From assembly GCA_907165275.2 (NCBI GenBank), contig OU015668.1:8427658-8491657 (forward strand): 64,000 bases of DNA. The letters are read 5' to 3'. Positions 47,201 through 53,200 of this stretch are shown piece after piece. Within the stretch, counting starts at the first letter, position 1; each line of letters begins with the position of its first letter. The stretch comes from Zygaena filipendulae. Lineage: Eukaryota; Arthropoda; Insecta; Lepidoptera; Zygaenidae. The position numbers and the translations under genes were made by a program. The notes under the pieces were generated by a model. The model was not told the DNA's origin. It did not search any database and saw only the letters and a list, made by a program, of their open reading frames with translations.

Positions 47201-50200
47201 GTTATTTACTTGTGTTCCTACTTACTGTGTTCTGACTTCTTTGTCTCATTGAGTGAACATGTATAAATGAAACTGTGGCCCACAGTTTCATTTGTGTATA
47301 TTCCGGATACCTTAGTAAACTTTCGAGTAACCAATAATACATATTATTCCTTCGCCAGGGTTCAAATCATATAAAATCGGTTAAGTTTAACTTTAAAAGT
47401 TTTATGGTATTAATGTATTATGGATATACCTGTACAATGATTTTGTTTCACTTTTCACTAAACTCATTTCACTTGAGTAATAAGTAATAACAGTCTTGTT
47501 TCGTATTTTAATTTAATTACAATGACATGGTTTCGGTTGGCAATCAAACTTGAGTCTATCGATTACTTAGTTTAGAAACATATTTTGAACGGAAAGTAAT
47601 TCATATTTCATTCATAGCTAAGAAATATGCGAATAAAATTTAATGGCTATACGTGCATTGGTACCTAAAAACCTCTTTATTACGATTATGTAGACAAAAA
47701 ATCTTTTTTATGTACTACAGCTGTTATTATTGTGTAGTAACTAGTAGTCGGACGGAGTCTTTTGCGATATTTTTTTTTTAATTTAACGCTTGTAGGGCGT
47801 TTGCCGCTATGACTGCCATTGGCTGCTAACTTTTTCTCGAGTTTGTAAGCTCTGGTAACCTAGTATATATTGCGCAGGTGCTTCGACGCAAAGAGCGCGA
47901 GTGCGAGCACGAGATGGAGAGGCTTGCTCGCGAGAAAATTGCCGCACAGCAAAGAATAGCCGCGTTGAAAAGAGAACTGTCGGTGCGTGCCTCTACCGCC
48001 CGGCCACTCAATATAGGTACGTTAACCGCCGTAACATTCATGCTAGCCTGGTACTTGTTCGAGTTTCACCGCAGATATGCGTCCGCAAATTTCATCCTGC
48101 GACGCCGCCGGCCGCGCCTACTCGATTTTATTGGGGTTCGAAACAAATTGAATTTTATTGTTTATTGCAATGATGAATTTGATATTTTTATTACAGATAC
48201 TGAAGAAAAGGATAGAGAAGATAGGTTAAATGGAATGGAGGTTTTAGGAATTCCCATAAGTGTAAGTAATAGTTTACAATAAAAGTACTACAACGACTTT
48301 CATTAGTTTTGAAGTTATCTTACCGACATCTAGCGGTGTAGTTTTGATATATAAATTTGATATCGTCCTAGCAAAAACATCCTCCAAACCTCAAACTTAA
48401 CACGTAGATGATAAACCCATAAGCCATAAGCACCCATATATTTTTTTTTTTCAGATTTCTACTACCCCCCCGCAACCCACAACTCGAATAGAGACTTCAC
48501 CTTCCCGCACCTTAAATCTGAGTACGAAGCTACGCACGCTACCAATACAGATAACGCCTACCACTTCACAGGTATGCTATCCTAGTTAAATGTTAGAATT
48601 TAGAACTGACCTAATCTTTGGATTAGGCAGAGATTAAAAGTTAGCTTCAAATAAATTTTAAATTTCTTTGAAGCTGTAGTTAAACTGTTTATTTTTAATG
48701 TCAGGTGGTCAGGACCACGTACGGTGCGAGACACAATACCCTCACCCTGACAACACTCACGCCAGCAGAAACTACCACGCAGGCAAGGATGATTATAAAA
48801 AACTATAGCACTGTGGTTTGCAATTTCGAACCGTACAAAAATGATAAACATTTGTTTTACTTGAAACTGGCTAAATAAATGACAATATGTAAAAGAAGAA
48901 GAAGAAATCAGAAGAAATAAAAACTAACCTATAAAATTTACGAAAGCTTTTTTAAACAAATTCGAGAACAGTAAAGTTGAGTTTAATAATGGTGGTTTTG
49001 GAGCGTTGCCTTACGTTACGTAATATGGTTTATTCCAGAATGCGCAGCCGGTCGAGAACGGCGTGACGAACACGATAAGCACCACGCTTGTGCATCCAAC
49101 GCAGTTACATCTGCCTTTATCACAAGTTAGTATGCTAAATGTGATTTTTTTTATCTATACACGATAAGGTAGCAAGCAGTAATGGTAGTAGTCAAATTCG
49201 AAGTGCTGCATTCTAAGTGCTCTATGACACTGTTTCTAAACCTTTTTCATGACACGACCCCTTTAATATGTATGAAATAATATCAGACACGCGGGTTCAA
49301 CTATTTTAATATTATAGTAAAGTAATACATGATCGCTTGTTTATCCCAGAGGCATAATGTAATAAGACTAAGATTTTGCAGGTGGTGGGCAGCGGGGGGC
49401 TGGTGGTGGGCCCCGCAGCGCTGCAGCTGCTGTCCGCGGGCGGCGGGCTGCGCGTGCTGCAGGCGCCCGCTGTGCACGCTAATGGTGAGTTGTGATGTCC
49501 TGGTACTATTCTGCAAGCTTAGATGCTTCTTAGGTATACCCGGATATTGGGTAAACCTGATAAAAGCATGCCATTTTCGGGTTTAATCTGGGTTATCGGG
49601 TTTATACCCAATATCCAAGTTGATTACCCATCAACGTACCCACACTACGTGACCCGTTCAGGGGGGGGGGGGGGGGGGTGTCAAAATACCACGATTGCAC
49701 AGGGGAGGGGGGAGGGGCCTTACGTTTAATTTGCGTCACGTATTAAATATTCTCTAGGGAAATCTTGCTCTTTTTCGAGCTACATGGCACGCAACATTTC
49801 GACTTCAGTGCAATTTAAACTCACACGACCACCTTGTAGCATATATCGGAACGTCACGTCAGCTGATTTAAATCTGAATGTGAGTCGAATCAATTAATTA
49901 TTTGTCAATTTTCTTTTTGCAAAAAATTATTTAAAACCATATTATTTGTGATGACAGAACCTTTTGTTCTTTTACCAAATAAGTCCTGAACTAAGTACAA
50001 TCATACTCGCATCACGTCATACAATTTTCTTTTAAATATTACCTACACGTTTAAAAAATAGTAACGGATACTTCTTACCTTAGCCGTTTGCCCCTACTCT
50101 TCATGGCTATTACGCGAACGCGATCGGCGAGACACGAGTGTCCTTGCTTCGATCGCGACGGTAATCGCTATCACTAATTACTTTCTTTTGTTTTAACTGA

Positions 50201-53200
50201 ATATCGGAACGCGTCGCGGGCTAAGAGATCCGACTCGAAGGACCATTTATTTATGCAGGGCCGTATTTAACCTATTGGAGACCCTGGGCATATTATAATA
50301 ATGGGGCTCCTATGACTTTGACAGAACACTATTTTGTTAGAATAAACAAGGTTAAATATTTATTTTTATAATCAATCACATGAAACGAATACATAAATGT
50401 AATATAGTCCACAAAAGTAACTCTTTTAGCATTTACAGGTTACTGCTAAAAAAAAATGTTATTTGAACCCTTGTAGATTTCAGATGGGCAAAATCGTTAA
50501 AAACTTTTTCAAAATATGCTTATTAACACATCAAATTATCTACGCATGCTGAAATCGGAAAGCCCAACTTTTGGGCGAAAGTAGAATAGCTTCGCGCATG
50601 TAAAAGCTAGTAAGTTGGTATTGTAGTCAGTAATTTAGGTTCGATTTCTTCGAATTATATAAGTTTTTTGGTACCCAATAAAATACTATATTGGCTATCG
50701 TTCGGTGATCTGACAGGAACTAGGGACTTTGTATTTGAGCTGAGGGTAAGAGGGGTCTGTATTTATGACTGCCTGCTGCTTTTCTAAATTAATTATTTTA
50801 ATTACTATCTAAGGTTCTAAGGCAATATAGTCGATTTATGAAATATTTTTGTATTAAGTTATATTATTTATGTTTTCTGAAATTATTCAAGTTGAAATGC
50901 AATGGTGAGATTAATTTTTATAAATTTTTAAATCTTAAAAATTTATATTTTAAATCTTAAAAATTTATTAAAAATTACACCCTGCTTCTTCGGTTCTTTA
51001 ACCTCTTTTACAAACCTTAACTTTTTTCAATTTTCTTCTTATTGTGTAATCCTGAATAGTGTTACTAAAAACTACTGCTTAACATTTCAGTTTTTGCTAA
51101 TGAAGTTTTCAAAATTATTGCTTTCGTCAGTTTTTAATGACTGTCCTTTTTTAAATAGGCATAAGTACCAAAGATTTTTATATGTTTCTGTTAACAGCTG
51201 TTACGACTTAGCCTATCACCTGGCTCTGGCTTGACGTCGATTTACGGGACACCCTGTATATTTATGACTATAACGATTGTTTATTTTACAGGCGAGAACA
51301 ACAGGATATCGAGGGAGAACGGCATTGTGTCGCCGACGCCAGCGGCCACAGGTAACTAAATAATTTTTTTCTCTTATCTTTCTCTTCAATTGCCTTTGGT
51401 TTGAAGAGAATGGGCATGTGGACTAATTTTTATTTTTTAGTCCGTCTTGTAGATTATTAAAAACTATTGGACACGTATTTTTATATTTCTTTTTTTACGT
51501 AATCAAAAAATAACGGCGATATATTGAGTTGAAATTTCGCGTGACGTCACTATTCTGACAGTTTGTATGGCGATTTTAGCGGTTAGTGATGTCACGACCC
51601 CCTCACCCTAAACTTTAATGCGCTTTATCTCTGTATATTTTAACTTATTTAAAAAAGCAAAAAATACGTGTCTATTGTTTTTTTATTTTCTAACTGACGG
51701 ACTAATTAGAATTTTGATTTTCAAAAGTAGTCCACATCCCTATTCTTCTAACTAAATAAATGCGACTGTGAGTTCTATTCAAGCCTCAACTACTCGACCT
51801 CAACTTCTTAAAACTTTGTGCCGTCTTATGTCTTTTTCTGTAGTCCTGATCCCATCAAAAACAAACTTGTAAAAAAGTCCAAGTCTCGCAACTCAGTTCT
51901 TCTACAGTAAAAAGTTGTGAGATCAATGTAATACCAAGTCGGTTAATTTATTCAGTGCCTACTTAAGGGTCCTTCTGTCTAAAGTTATCATGTTATAAGC
52001 TAATCTAATAACATTTTATAGTGACCATATCAAATTTAAAAATCTTTTATGTTTTAAATAGATTGATTGGCTTGGCGATCACGTGAAAACACAATATATC
52101 TCACATGTAATACATAATTATGGTTCTAAACAAGCTAATTTATTTATAATATGTATTACTTGTGAGATACATTGTGTTTTCACGTGATCGCCAAGCCAAT
52201 CAATCTATTTAAAACATAAAAGATTTTTAAATTTGATATGGTCACTATAAAATGTTATTAGATTAGCTTATAACATGATAACTTTGGACAGAAGAACCCT
52301 TAAGTAGGCACTGAATAAATTAACCGACTTGGTATTACATTGATCTCACAACTTTTTACTGTAGAAGAACTGAGTTGCGAGACTTGGACTTTTTTACAAG
52401 TTTGTTTTTGATGGGATCTCATTTCTTTTTGTAAATGGTCTTCCTCCTTTGAGCAATTTAGTCTATTTTAATAACTTGAAAGATTTTGGTACAACTTTAT
52501 AATATAAACACATGCCCCATTCTTGCTTTTTCATTCCGTTGACCATTGTACCTTTGAACATAATTATGTCTAGGTAACTATGTATCTACACTTTATATCT
52601 AGGTAGGTAACTAGCTACACTTATTATTATTATTTATTAATATCTGGGCAACCGAGCTTCGCTCGGCTTAAATAGCTGTTCCCCGCGGTTTAACCCACGT
52701 TAATTTCGGAGATCCCGCGGGTATTCTGAGATAAAAGTACTTACTACCCTATGACCTTTCCTGTACCCTTGACAACGTGTAGTATGCAATAATTAATTCA
52801 CCCGCGTTGATATCAGAGTTCGTGCGGGAATTCCAGAAATGAATCCTAGCTAGATCGATTTATGGCCCCCGAAATCCCCTGTATACAAAATTTCATGAAA
52901 ATCGTTGGAGCATTCAGATTAGGGTAATTTTATCTCGGAATTCCCGAAGGATCTCCGAAATTAACGCTGGTGAAATCTCATGAAATTTTGCATGCACGTT
53001 GTCAGGGGTAAAGAAAACCTAGGGATATAGGGTACTAACTACTTTGCATTTCTGAATTCCCGCGGGATCTCCGAAATTAACGCGGGTGAAATCGCAGGGA
53101 ACAGCTAGTCTCATATATTTATATGGGATTACAAAGTTATTTGTGCAGTTGGTAGATATAACTGCACATATAACTTTGTAATTCCATACATTTATATGGG

